From Hydrogenophaga sp. (lineage in GTDB: Bacteria; Pseudomonadota; Gammaproteobacteria; Burkholderiales; Burkholderiaceae_C), in NCBI RefSeq assembly GCF_019264445.1, contig NZ_JAHVAB010000081.1:107213-171212 (forward strand): a stretch of DNA of 64,000 bases, given 5' to 3'. The position numbers and the translations under genes are program-made. The notes under the pieces are model-generated. The model was not told where the DNA came from. It did not search any database and was given only the letters and a program-made list of their open reading frames with translations. Within the stretch, counting starts at the first letter, position 1. The number at the start of each line of letters is the position of its first letter. Below, piece after piece: positions 45,508 through 53,765 of the stretch.

Positions 45508-46125
45508 CTACGCTCCAGCCGGCGTCCGCCTCAACGCCAGAAAACTCCAACTAACATCCACGCGCCCCAGCATGTCCTCACGCTCGGCCCTGTGGCTGCA
45601 GCTCAACCCATGCACGGCTGCCAGGCTAATGGTTTCCTCGGCCGAGACGTCAAACATTCTTCTGCCTTCGGGGATCGGGCCGTGTCGAAGCGACATGAAG
45701 ACCTGGCCGTTGTCGGCCGTCAGTTCGGTGATGGCCTGCATGGCCATCTCCCGTTCTTGTAGGTCCAGGTGCATCCACACGGCGGTGAGCAGGACGACAT
45801 CGAAGCGTCGCTGGGCCTCCCGCAACACCTTCAGGTGGGGCAGATGGTCGTCAACCCATTCGATGGGCAGTGCGCCATGCAGGCGCTGCCCTTCGTGGCG
45901 CAGTTCGGTGGTGGGCTCCACCGCCACCACGTGGTGACCCAGCCGGGCGAGCGCTGCGGCATCGCGGCCTGAACCGGCGCCGATGTCCACCACCGAGGCG
46001 GGCTGTGCCGGGAACAGGTGGATGAGGTCGCGGTAGACCTCGGCGAAGGTGATGCTTTCGTATTGAGCCGCCAGGGCGTTTGCGTTCGCGCCGTAGCCGG
46101 CTGCGCCGGGGACTTGTGCGGTCAC
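45508..46125 (-). CDS. Class I SAM-dependent methyltransferase
   Basis: 205 residues from a GTG at 46125 that overlaps the marR stop (GTGA). Motif I VVDIGAGSGRDAAALARLGHHVVAVEP lies near residues 44-70, followed by RFDVVLLTAVWMHLD (motif II/III), matching UbiE/Tam-like small-molecule or protein methyltransferases. The target is unknown. Being coupled to a MarR regulator suggests it is made in response to the same stress or effector. Confidence 0.85.
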   Translation of the reverse strand: MTAQVPGAAGYGANANALAAQYESITFAEVYRDLIHLFPAQPASVVDIGAGSGRDAAALARLGHHVVAVEPTTELRHEGQRLHGALPIEWVDDHLPHLKVLREAQRRFDVVLLTAVWMHLDLQEREMAMQAITELTADNGQVFMSLRHGPIPEGRRMFDVSAEETISLAAVHGLSCSHRAEREDMLGRVDVSWSFLALRRTPAGA

Positions 46126-46565
46126 GCGGCGTCCTCGCCCACGTTGTCCTGCAGCCGGCCCAGCAGGGCGAGCAGGGTGGAGCGCTCGGTGTCGCTCAGG
46201 CCGGCGGTCATGGTTTTTTCAAACCGCACGCGGTGCTGGTGCAGCTTGCGGTGCAGCGCCTGGCCCTGGGCGGTCACGCTCACGCGCTGGCTGCGTCCGT
46301 CGTTCGGGTCGGGCTGGCTTTGCAGCAGGCCGCGCTCGTGCAGGGCTTTGACGATGCGGGCGATTTGCGCCTTGTCGCGCCCGGCGTGCTGCACCAGCTC
46401 GCTTTGCGTGGCGCCGCCGTGCCGCATGAAGTAACCCAGGCAACGGATCTCCATGGGCCCCAGGCCTTCGCCGTCCGCGCGCGCGGCCTCCTGAACGTGC
46501 CGGCGCAGGCCGTGCATGAGGGCGTGGATGCGGTCGAGCACGTCGGTGTTGGCTTGTCGGGTCAT
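46122..46565 (-). CDS. MarR-family transcriptional regulator
   Basis: 147 residues. The winged helix is in GATQSELVQHAGRDKAQIARIVKALHERGLLQSQPDPNDGRSQRVSVTAQG, with the DGR wing loop typical of MarR. It is divergent from a siderophore-interacting flavoprotein and coupled to a methyltransferase gene downstream. Inverted repeats in the 74-base intergenic region are likely autoregulatory sites. Confidence 0.92.
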   Translation of the reverse strand: MTRQANTDVLDRIHALMHGLRRHVQEAARADGEGLGPMEIRCLGYFMRHGGATQSELVQHAGRDKAQIARIVKALHERGLLQSQPDPNDGRSQRVSVTAQGQALHRKLHQHRVRFEKTMTAGLSDTERSTLLALLGRLQDNVGEDAA

Positions 46566-46579
46566 CGTGGGCAGGTTAA

Positions 46580-46631
46580 TTGGTTGACACTGTCATCCAG
46601 TCGTGACATGATGGTTGTCATTATCAACCAA
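46580..46631. promoter_or_regulatory. Promoter with nested inverted repeats between marR and the flavoprotein gene
   Basis: TTGACA (46584-46589), 17 bases, CATGAT (46607-46612) reads rightwards as a sigma-70 promoter. TGACA-C-TGTCA (46585-46595) is a perfect palindrome over its -35 box, a second TGACA/TGTCA pair spans 46604-46620, and TTGGTTGA/TCAACCAA (46580-46587, 46624-46631) encloses the whole. Such nested symmetry suits a MarR dimer. Confidence 0.6.
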
Positions 46632-46639
46632 ATGGCAAC

Positions 46640-47446
46640 ATGAACACATCAACGACTTCCCTGGCTGTGGAGCGCGTGCGCCACACCCTTCTGGTGCGCC
46701 GGCTGCGGGTGCAGCGCATCGAACCGGTGAGCGCGCATTTTCTGTGCGTGCGCTTCGCTGGCGACGCCTTGCGCGATTTCGTCAGCGCCTCGTTTGACGA
46801 CCACACCAAGCTCATGCTCCCGGCGCAGCCCGGCCTGCCGCTGGTGTTGCCCGAGCCCGGCCCGGACGGCATGGCCTTGCCGCCGGGCGCCGACAAACCC
46901 GCCATGCGCGACTACACACCGCGCCGCTTTGACCGCGCCGCAGGCACGCTCGACATTGAGTTCGTGCTGCACGGCGAAGGCGTCGCGTCGAGCTGGGCGC
47001 AGGCCGCCAGGCCGGGCGACGAGGTGGGCCTGGGCGGTCCGCGGGGTTCGTTTGTGGTGCCCACCGGGTTTGACTGGCACCTGCTGATCGGCGACGAGAC
47101 CGCCTTGCCCGCCATTGCGCGGCGGCTGGAAGAGTTGCCCGAGACCGCGCAGGCGATCACCGTGATCGAGACACAAGACCCGGCCGACCGCCGCGCGCTG
47201 GCGTCTCGCGCGCGGCTGCAAACGCACTGGGTGCAGACCGGTGCCACCGACGCACTGGCCCAGGCCGTGGCGGGCCTGCGGCTGCCGGCAGGCGAGGGCT
47301 TTGCGTGGGCGGGTGGGGAAGCCGCCAGCATCGCCGCGGCACGGCAAGCGCTGGTAAACCGCCACGGGCTGGACAAGGCGCGCGTGCGCGCCTCGGCCTA
47401 CTGGAAGCGCGGCAGCGTGGGGCACCACGGGGCCATTGAAGATTGA
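46640..47446 (+). CDS. Siderophore-interacting FAD-binding protein
   Basis: 268 residues. The FAD motif RDYTPR (90-95) and the order of a flavin-binding barrel followed by a small NAD(P)-binding half (WHLLIGDETALPAIARRLEEL; FAWAGGEAASIAAARQAL; ending ASAYWKRGS) are those of the ViuB/YqjH family, which reduces ferric siderophores to release iron. It starts 74 bases from marR, divergent. In E. coli YqjH is controlled by a neighbouring PadR-type regulator, YqjI; here a MarR protein may do that job (inference). Confidence 0.92.
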   Translation: MNTSTTSLAVERVRHTLLVRRLRVQRIEPVSAHFLCVRFAGDALRDFVSASFDDHTKLMLPAQPGLPLVLPEPGPDGMALPPGADKPAMRDYTPRRFDRAAGTLDIEFVLHGEGVASSWAQAARPGDEVGLGGPRGSFVVPTGFDWHLLIGDETALPAIARRLEELPETAQAITVIETQDPADRRALASRARLQTHWVQTGATDALAQAVAGLRLPAGEGFAWAGGEAASIAAARQALVNRHGLDKARVRASAYWKRGSVGHHGAIED

Positions 47447-47462
47447 GCTCCAGGACTGAGCT

Positions 47463-49025
47463 TCAGCCCGTGTAGCGCTGGCGCAGTTCGCGCTTGAGCA
47501 GCTTGCCGCTGGGGTTCTTGGGCAGGCTGTCGGTGAACAGCACGCGCTTGGGCGCCTTGAAGGCGGCCATGTGGCGGTTGCAGTGGTCGATCACCTCGGC
47601 CTCGGTCAGCGTGTGCCCGGCCTTGACGACGATCACCGCCGTGACCGCCTCCACCCACTTCGCATCCGGCAGGCCGACCACCGCCACCTCGCTCACGGCG
47701 GGCAGGCGGTAGACCATTTCTTCCACCTCGCGGCTGGCCACGTTTTCACCGCCAGTCTTGATCATGTCCTTCTTGCGGTCGACCACGGTGATGTAGCCCT
47801 CGGCGTCGATCACCGCCAGGTCGCCGCTGTGGAACCAGTCGCCGTCAAACGCGGCCTGGGTGCGTTCGGGGTCGTTGAAGTAGCCCAGCATGAGGTGCGG
47901 CGAGCGGTGCACGATTTCGCCCACCTCGCCCACGGCCACGTCTTGCATGGTGTCGGTGACCACGCGGGTTTCCACGTTGAGCACGGCCTTGCCGCACGAG
48001 CCGGGTTTGCGCAGCTGGTCGTCGGGGCCGAGCATGGTGGCCAGCGGGGCAATTTCGGTCTGGCCGTAGAGGTTCCACAGCCGCACGGCGGGCAGGCGCG
48101 AGGCCAGTTCCTTGAGCACCTCCACCGGCATGATGGACGCGCCGTAGTAGCCCTTGGCCAGGCTCTTGAGCTTGGTGGCGTCGAACGCGGGCGAGCGCAG
48201 CAGGGCGATCCACACCGTGGGCGGTGCGAAGAAGCTGGTGATCTGGAATTTTTCGATGAGCGCAATGAGGTGTTCGGGCACAGGCTTGGCAGTGATCACG
48301 TTGCTGCTGCCGATGTAGATGGCGGGGCCGAAGAACACGTCGAGCTGGGCGCAGTGGTAGAGCGGCAGCGCGTGCAGGGCGTGGTCGTGTTCGGCAATTT
48401 CAGCGTTCACCACGCAGCTCACGTACTGCCACAGCACCGCGTCGTGGGTGAGCATGGCGCCCTTGGGTGTGGACTCGGTGCCGCTGGTGTAGACGATTTG
48501 CGCCAGGTCGAAGCTGCCCAGCGTCACCTCGGGCAAGGGGTCGGTGCAGGCGGCGAGTTCATCGAAGCGGTGCATGCCCGGCACGGGCTCGCTCGGGTCT
48601 TCGGATGGCAGCCACACGTACTGGCGCACCTGCGTGTCCAGCGCTGCTGCGGTGCGGGCCAGCTCGGCCAGTCCGCTGTCGGTGGCGAGCGTTTTCGCGC
48701 CCGCATGCCGCTGGATGTAGGCCACCTCGTCGGCCTTGAGCATGAAGTTGATGGGCACCATCACTGCGCCGCGGCGGGCGAGCGCGAAGCGCAGCGCGGC
48801 AAAGCCATGCGAGTTGCGCGCCAGCACCGCCACCTTGTCGCCCTGCGCCACGCCGATGCCGGCCAGCCCGGCCGCCAGCCGCGTGACGAGCGCGTTGAAC
48901 TCGGCGTAGGTCCATTGCGTGGTGCCGCACACCACCGCCGATTTCTGGGGGAGGCGCTGGGCCGTGCGGTGCAGTGCGTCGGCAATGGTTTGTCGGCGCA
49001 CCACGGGGTGTAGGGCAGCGTGCAT
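47463..49025 (-). CDS. Acyl-CoA synthetase (AMP-forming)
   Basis: 520 residues from the ATG at 49025, with GGAG 8 bases upstream. ANL-superfamily motifs: YTSGTESTPKGAMLTH (phosphate loop, near residue 180), LWNLYGQTE near 325, WFHSGDLAVIDAEGYITVVDRKKDMI near 400, and the C-terminal lysine in KNPSGKLLKREL. It activates a carboxylic acid, probably a fatty or aromatic acid, to its CoA thioester. It is divergent from a MlaE/MlaD lipid-transport set, which hints at lipid-derived acids, but substrate is not visible. Confidence 0.9.
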   Translation of the reverse strand: MHAALHPVVRRQTIADALHRTAQRLPQKSAVVCGTTQWTYAEFNALVTRLAAGLAGIGVAQGDKVAVLARNSHGFAALRFALARRGAVMVPINFMLKADEVAYIQRHAGAKTLATDSGLAELARTAAALDTQVRQYVWLPSEDPSEPVPGMHRFDELAACTDPLPEVTLGSFDLAQIVYTSGTESTPKGAMLTHDAVLWQYVSCVVNAEIAEHDHALHALPLYHCAQLDVFFGPAIYIGSSNVITAKPVPEHLIALIEKFQITSFFAPPTVWIALLRSPAFDATKLKSLAKGYYGASIMPVEVLKELASRLPAVRLWNLYGQTEIAPLATMLGPDDQLRKPGSCGKAVLNVETRVVTDTMQDVAVGEVGEIVHRSPHLMLGYFNDPERTQAAFDGDWFHSGDLAVIDAEGYITVVDRKKDMIKTGGENVASREVEEMVYRLPAVSEVAVVGLPDAKWVEAVTAVIVVKAGHTLTEAEVIDHCNRHMAAFKAPKRVLFTDSLPKNPSGKLLKRELRQRYTG

Positions 49026-49146
49026 GGGTGGTCTCCTCATGGCAAATGGGCTCGGCGGATTCTGGCCGCTGCGGCGTCTGCATGCTGTCACATTTGCAGG
49101 CTCCCAAGGGGATGGCCGCGCGCAGGCCCACGGCTATCATCGGCCG

Positions 49147-49953
49147 ATGCAACCCGTGAACGCCGCACACGACACGCTGGTCCGCTGGGCCCGTGGCGCG
49201 CGTGCGAGCTGGGACGCCTGGTGGCACACGCTGTTGGTAGGCGCGCAGATTCTGGTGCTGGCGCTCTCGCCGGCGAGCTACCGCGCCGGCGCGCACCGCC
49301 ATGCGGTGCTCAGCAGCGTGTACCGCGCCACCGCGCCTTTGCTCACCTGGTTCATGGTGCTCTCTGCGCTGGTGAGCCTGGTGCTGATCCGCATCGTCGT
49401 GGCCACCGCGTACAGCTACGGGCTGTCGCAGTACGCGCTGGAGGTGCTGGTGCGCACGCTGGTGCTCGAACTCATTCCGCTGTATGTGGCGCTGTTTGTG
49501 GCCGCGCGCTACGCCATGCCGGGCGCGCAAGAGGTGCGCAAGCACCTGGCGCTGCAGCAGCGCGAAGGCGTGTTGCCGCAGCGCCAGGCCTTGCTGGTGG
49601 ACCAGCTGTTGCCGCGCGCGCTGGGCAGCCTGTTTTCGGTGCAGCTGCTCGCGGCCCTGAGCTCGGTGGTGGCGCTGGTGCTCACCTACCTCACCGTGTA
49701 CGGCTTTTCGCCCTGGGGCTTCCCGGGCTACACGCGCGCTGTGGGCGGTGTGTTCACGCCGGCGGTCACGCTGATCTTTGGCCTCAAGACGCTGTTCTTC
49801 GGGCTGGCGGTGGCGGTGGTGCCGCTGGCCGCCGCTGCGCAGCCCGACCGCCTGGGCCGCTACACGCGGCGCAGCGACATGAGCGAGTTCGCGCGCCTGT
49901 TTTCCGTGGTGCTGCTGATCGAGGTCGTCTCGCTGGTCGGCAACTACTATTGA
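49147..49953 (+). CDS. MlaE-family lipid ABC permease
   Basis: 268 residues from the ATG at 49147. MlaE/YrbE features: a long amphipathic start (WARGARASWDAWWHTLLVGAQ), the loop LVRTLVLELIPLYVALFVAARYAMPGAQEV, which corresponds to the LxxE-PL segment of MlaE, and four to five membrane spans ending VVLLIEVVSLVGNYY. It forms the membrane core of an MCE lipid transporter with the MlaD-type protein encoded next. No MlaF ATPase gene is adjacent. Confidence 0.9.
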   Translation: MQPVNAAHDTLVRWARGARASWDAWWHTLLVGAQILVLALSPASYRAGAHRHAVLSSVYRATAPLLTWFMVLSALVSLVLIRIVVATAYSYGLSQYALEVLVRTLVLELIPLYVALFVAARYAMPGAQEVRKHLALQQREGVLPQRQALLVDQLLPRALGSLFSVQLLAALSSVVALVLTYLTVYGFSPWGFPGYTRAVGGVFTPAVTLIFGLKTLFFGLAVAVVPLAAAAQPDRLGRYTRRSDMSEFARLFSVVLLIEVVSLVGNYY

Positions 49954-49960
49954 CGAACCC

Positions 49961-50971
49961 ATGAATCCGACGCCTGCACCGCCTCCGTCGCCCGACGCAC
50001 CGCCCGTGAAAAACCTGGAGTTCAAGGCCGGCCTGCTGCTCATGCTCATGGCCGTCTTGCTGGTGGGCTCGGCGGCTTACATCCTGTATGCGCGGGGCGT
50101 GCTGGAGCCCACGCAGCGGCTGGTGCTCATTTCCGACGATTCCGAAGGCGTGGTGGTGGGCATGGACATCACCTTCGCCGGCTTTGCCATTGGCCGCGTG
50201 GCGCGCATCGAGCTGGGCGACGACGGCAATGCGCGCATCCTGGTCGACGTGCCGCGCAAGGACGCCAAGTGGCTGCGCACCTCCAGCATCTTCACGATGG
50301 AGCGCGGGCTGGTGGGTGGCACGCGCATTCGCGCTTACAGCGGCGTGCTCGAAGACCCGCCGCTGCCGCCCGGCGCCGAGCGCCAGGTGCTGCGGGGCGA
50401 CACCGCGGCCGAAATTCCGAAGCTGGCCGCCAGCATGCGCGAGGTGCTCGACAACCTGGCCGCCCTCACGGCCGCCGACGGCGCTGTGGCCGGCACCCTG
50501 GGTGGCGTGCAGGTGGCCACTGAGCGGCTCAAAGGCCCGCACGGTGGGCTGGGTGTGCTCATGGGCAACGACGACGATGCCAAAAAACTCGTACTCACCA
50601 TCGACCGCACCAACGCGCTGCTGCTGCGCGCCGACGCTGTGGCCAGGCGGCTGGACAGCCTGGCCGCCAACGCCGACCGCCAGGTGTTTGGCCAGGGCGC
50701 TGCGCCCGGTGAGGCGGGCCTGGTGGGCGATGCGCGCGCCACGGTGCAGCAGCTCAACGGCCTGCTGGCCGAAACGCGCACCAGCCTGAAAAAGGTGGAC
50801 GCCGTGCTGGTGGAGGTGCAGGGCATTGCCGGCAACACGCGCGAGGCCACGAGCGACCTGGGGTATCTGCGTGGCGAGGTCGAGTCCAGCCTGCGCAAGG
50901 TGGACAGCATGATCAACGACATCAACCGCAAGTGGCCTTTCAAGAGCGACCCGGAGATCAAGCTGCCATGA
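49961..50971 (+). CDS. MlaD-type MCE-domain protein
   Basis: 336 residues with one N-terminal membrane anchor (LEFKAGLLLMLMAVLLVGSAAYILYA). The MCE domain follows at about residues 45-130 (LISDDSEGVVVGMDITFAGFAIGRVARIEL; MERGLVGGTRIRAYSG). The remaining 180 residues are helical and partly coiled coil, longer than E. coli MlaD. It would form the periplasmic hexameric ring that passes lipids between membranes. Its stop overlaps the next start as ATGA. Confidence 0.92.
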   Translation: MNPTPAPPPSPDAPPVKNLEFKAGLLLMLMAVLLVGSAAYILYARGVLEPTQRLVLISDDSEGVVVGMDITFAGFAIGRVARIELGDDGNARILVDVPRKDAKWLRTSSIFTMERGLVGGTRIRAYSGVLEDPPLPPGAERQVLRGDTAAEIPKLAASMREVLDNLAALTAADGAVAGTLGGVQVATERLKGPHGGLGVLMGNDDDAKKLVLTIDRTNALLLRADAVARRLDSLAANADRQVFGQGAAPGEAGLVGDARATVQQLNGLLAETRTSLKKVDAVLVEVQGIAGNTREATSDLGYLRGEVESSLRKVDSMINDINRKWPFKSDPEIKLP

Positions 50972-51714
50972 AGAGGCCCACCCCTGCGCCGGTCCCTTCG
51001 GTCCCGTCACCCCCTCAAGGGGGCAGCACCTGCGGCCCGGCGAAGCCGGTTCTGCGGTGCTTCTGGACGGGCGTTTCGATTCTCGTGGCGGGCCTGGCGC
51101 TCGCAGCCTGTTCCAGTGCGCCGCCGGCGCCCGAATGGCAGATGAACGCCAAGGGCAGTGCCGAGCGCGCGGCCGACGCCTGGCTGGCGGGGGACGCGCG
51201 CGTGGAGGCGGCGGAATGGGCCCGCGTGCGCGCCGAGCTCACCCGCACCGGGCGGTCCGACCTGCTGGCGCGTGCGGAGCTGCTGCGCTGCGCCACGCGG
51301 GTGGCCGCGCTGGTGTTTGAACCCTGCGCAGGCTTCGAGGCGCTGGCGCAAGACGCTGCGCCCGCCGAGCTGGCCTATTCGCGCTACCTCGCCGGTGCCA
51401 GCCAGCCTGGCGACGCAGCGCTGTTGCCCGAGGCCGCGCGCGCGGTGGTGGCCACTGGTTCGCCCGAAGCGGTGCTGGCCGGTTTGAAAGATCCGCTGTC
51501 GCGCCTGGTGGCAGCCGGCGTGTTGCTGCGCAGCGGGCGCGCCACACCGGCCGTGCTGGCGCAGGCGGTGGACACCGCCTCTGCCCAGGGCTGGCGCCGG
51601 CCGCTGGGCGCCTGGCTCACGCTGCAGCAGCAGCGCGCGCAGGCCGCAGGCGCCACTGACGAGGCCGCGCGCCTGCAACGGCGCATCGACCTCGTGCTGG
51701 GCACCTCGCGCTGA
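50968..51714 (+). CDS. Lipoprotein of the MCE transport set
   Basis: 248 residues; starts within the mlaD-type stop codon. After an unusually long Pro-rich leader a hydrophobic stretch and lipobox LALAAC mark a lipoprotein, lipidated near residue 48. The mature part is helical (AERAADAWLAGDARVEAAEWARVRAEL), with no domain I recognise; it could be an ABC-type auxiliary like PqiC/MlaC-like factors in position only. The leader (about residues 14-28) is encoded by a REP-like repeat, so an internal start nearer the hydrophobic stretch is possible. Confidence 0.75.
   Translation: MKRPTPAPVPSVPSPPQGGSTCGPAKPVLRCFWTGVSILVAGLALAACSSAPPAPEWQMNAKGSAERAADAWLAGDARVEAAEWARVRAELTRTGRSDLLARAELLRCATRVAALVFEPCAGFEALAQDAAPAELAYSRYLAGASQPGDAALLPEAARAVVATGSPEAVLAGLKDPLSRLVAAGVLLRSGRATPAVLAQAVDTASAQGWRRPLGAWLTLQQQRAQAAGATDEAARLQRRIDLVLGTSR
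51010..51049. repeat. REP-like double hairpin inside the lipoprotein leader
   Basis: CCCCCT-CA-AGGGGG (51010-51023) and CCGGC-GAA-GCCGG (51037-51049) are two adjacent perfect palindromes. Blocks of this kind, CCCCCTCAAGGGGG followed by a CCGGCGAAGCCGG stem, recur at gene ends and starts in Comamonadaceae (recollection). Here it lies in the 5' coding part of a gene and is translated as PSPPQGGSTCGPAKPV. Confidence 0.6.
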
Positions 51715-52692
51715 TCAGTTGACCTTGCCGATCTTCTGCACCACGGCCGACATGGCCTTGGCGTCGGCCTGCACGAACTTGTCGAAGTCCGCCGCGTCCT
51801 GAAACTGGAACGAGGTGCCGGCGGTGGTCATCACCTGCACCGTGCGCGGGTCCTGCGCGGCCGCGCGCGCGGCTTCGCGCAGCTTGTTCACCACCGCGGC
51901 CGGCGTGCCGGCCGGCACGAAGATGCCCGACCACTGCGAGTAGCTGATCGGCACGCCGAGTTCCTTGAAGCTGGGCACGTCGGGCAGCAGCGCCAGGCGT
52001 CCTTCACCCCAGTGCGCCAGCGCGCGCAGCTTGCCCGCCTTGATCTGCCCCACCGCGCTCGCCGGGCCGGTGGCCACCGCATCGACCTGGCCGCTGAGCA
52101 TGCCCAGAATGGCCGGGCCGGCGCCCGTGTAGGGCACGTGCAGCAAGTAGCTGCTGGTGGCGGCCTTGAGCTGTTCCATGGGCACGTGCATGGTGCCGTA
52201 GTTGCCCGACGAACCAAACGTGATCTGGCCGGGGTTGGCCTTGGCGTGGGCGATGAACTCGGCGTAGGTCTTCCAGGGGCTGTCGGCGCGCACCACGAGC
52301 ACCGTGGGGTCGGCCGTCATGCGGGCCACGGGGATGAGCTGGTTCAGTTCGAACATCGGCGCGCGGCCCAGGATCTTGTCCGCTTCGGGCAGCACCACGA
52401 TGGACGACAGCGCCATGAGCACGTTGTAGCCATCGGGTGCGGCCTTGGCCACCTGCGCCATGCCGATGCCGCCGCCCGCGCCCGCACGGTTGACCACCAC
52501 CACCGGCTGGTTCAGGTGGCGCGCCATGGCTTCGGCCACCGGGCGGCCCACCACGTCGGCCACGCCGCCGGGCGGGAAGGGCACCACCATGGTCACGGGC
52601 TTGCTGGGGTAGGCGTCCTGTGCGTGGGCGGCGCCCACCGTGGCGGCCAGTGCGAGGGCCAGGCTGCACAGCTGCAATGCGGTTCGGTTCAT
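51715..52692 (-). CDS. Bug/TctC-family periplasmic solute-binding protein
   Basis: 325 residues from the ATG at 52692 with AGGAGA upstream. Signal peptide ending GAAHA, then DAYPSKPVTMVVPFPPGGVADVVGRPVAEAMA, the invariant opening of Bug proteins. No TctA/TctB membrane genes lie nearby, which is usual for Bug paralogues in Bordetella and Comamonadaceae. It lies downstream of a FAH-type hydrolase gene on the same strand, so its ligand may be the acid whose breakdown product that enzyme handles. Confidence 0.92.
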   Translation of the reverse strand: MNRTALQLCSLALALAATVGAAHAQDAYPSKPVTMVVPFPPGGVADVVGRPVAEAMARHLNQPVVVVNRAGAGGGIGMAQVAKAAPDGYNVLMALSSIVVLPEADKILGRAPMFELNQLIPVARMTADPTVLVVRADSPWKTYAEFIAHAKANPGQITFGSSGNYGTMHVPMEQLKAATSSYLLHVPYTGAGPAILGMLSGQVDAVATGPASAVGQIKAGKLRALAHWGEGRLALLPDVPSFKELGVPISYSQWSGIFVPAGTPAAVVNKLREAARAAAQDPRTVQVMTTAGTSFQFQDAADFDKFVQADAKAMSAVVQKIGKVN

Positions 52693-52735
52693 CGTTGTCT
52701 CCTGTCGTTGTGGGTGGTGAAGGCCGCGCGGGCGA

Positions 52736-53608
52736 TCAGACGAAGCGGTTCTGCAGCGTGCCGATGCCATCGATCTCGATGCGCACCACGTCGCCGGTTT
52801 TCAGGAAGGTGGGCGGCGTCATGCCCAGGCCCACACCGGCGGGCGTGCCGGTGGCGATCACGTCGCCGGGGTAGAGCGTGATGCCGCGCGAGATCGTTTC
52901 GATCAGTGTGGGGATGTCGAAGATCAGGTCTTCGGTGCGGCCGTCCTGGCGCGGCTGGTCATTGACCCAGCAGCGCACGCGCGTGTGCTGACCATCGAGC
53001 TCGTCGGCCGTGACGATCCACGGCCCCATGGGACAGAAGGTGTCGAAGCTCTTGCCCATGTCCCATTGCTGGTGGCGCATCTGCACGTCGCGAGCGGTCA
53101 CGTCGTTGACGATGGTGTAACCGTAGATGTGCTTCATGGCGTCGGCCTTGGCGATGTTCTTGCCGCCGGTGCCGATGACCACGGCGAGTTCGGCCTCGTA
53201 GTCGATCTGCGGCGAGATGTCATCGCCCGGCAGCAGCACGTCGGCGCGGTCGGCCACCACGCACTCGGGCACCTTGGTGAACACGATGGGCCACACGGCG
53301 GGGTTGCTGTTGTTGTTCTTGAACACCGAGCCCTGCAGCTCCTTGGCGTGCTCGTGGTAGTTGCGGCCCACGCACCAGAGGTTGCGCCGGGGCAGCGGCA
53401 GCGGGGCCTCCAGCGTCACGTCGGCCAGCGGGAGCGCCGCGCCGGCGGCAGCGGGCAGCGGCTGGCCCTGGGCCGCGCCTTCAATGATCGGCAGCACGCC
53501 GCGCTGGGCCACCGCCGCGTCCAGCGCGAGCGGGGTGACGGTCTGGCCGTCCGGTGAAACGATGCCGACCCGGCGTTGACCCTGATGAACGAAAGTGGCG
53601 AGGCGCAC
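52736..53608 (-). CDS. Fumarylacetoacetate hydrolase-family protein
   Basis: 290 residues from a GTG at 53608 with AGGAG 6 bases upstream. The FAH fold is shown by RNLWCVGRNYHEHAKE, the metal ligands in IDYEAELAVVIG, GYTIVNDVTARDVQ, KSFDTFCPMGPWIV, and the ending YPGDVIATGTPAGVGLGMTPPTFLKTGD. The family includes fumarylpyruvate hydrolase (gentisate pathway), catechol-pathway hydratases and decarboxylases, and ureidoglycolate lyase. With a GntR regulator divergent and a Bug protein downstream it looks like a small acid-degradation unit; the reaction is not settled. Confidence 0.88.
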   Translation of the reverse strand: MRLATFVHQGQRRVGIVSPDGQTVTPLALDAAVAQRGVLPIIEGAAQGQPLPAAAGAALPLADVTLEAPLPLPRRNLWCVGRNYHEHAKELQGSVFKNNNSNPAVWPIVFTKVPECVVADRADVLLPGDDISPQIDYEAELAVVIGTGGKNIAKADAMKHIYGYTIVNDVTARDVQMRHQQWDMGKSFDTFCPMGPWIVTADELDGQHTRVRCWVNDQPRQDGRTEDLIFDIPTLIETISRGITLYPGDVIATGTPAGVGLGMTPPTFLKTGDVVRIEIDGIGTLQNRFV

Positions 53609-53650
53609 GCAAACTCCTTGTTGAAACTGTCCAGATGAAGTACCAAAAAA

Positions 53651-53665
53651 TACCAATTGGTACCA
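53651..53665. promoter_or_regulatory. Overlapping palindromes between FAH gene and divergent GntR gene
   Basis: TACCAATTGGTA (53651-53662) is a perfect 12-bp palindrome and overlaps a second, TGGTACCA (53658-53665). A further TTGGTAC copy (53747-53753) lies just before the regulator gene. TGGTnnnACCA-like dyads are common for FadR-type GntR proteins, so this is the best candidate operator for the regulator encoded at 53766. Confidence 0.6.
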
Positions 53666-53765
53666 GGTGGTTGATCGTAGGGCAGAGGAGCGGTTTGCGG
53701 ACTGGGGAAATCACTGAGTGCCGGTGAATGCCGTCGATTGGTCTGCTTTGGTACAGTCTTCAGCC

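Noticed and set aside
48559..50049. Long minus-strand frame across the MlaE/MlaD genes
   Set aside because: It shadows the MCE genes and part of the acyl-CoA ligase in a wrong frame; the translated text has no domain.
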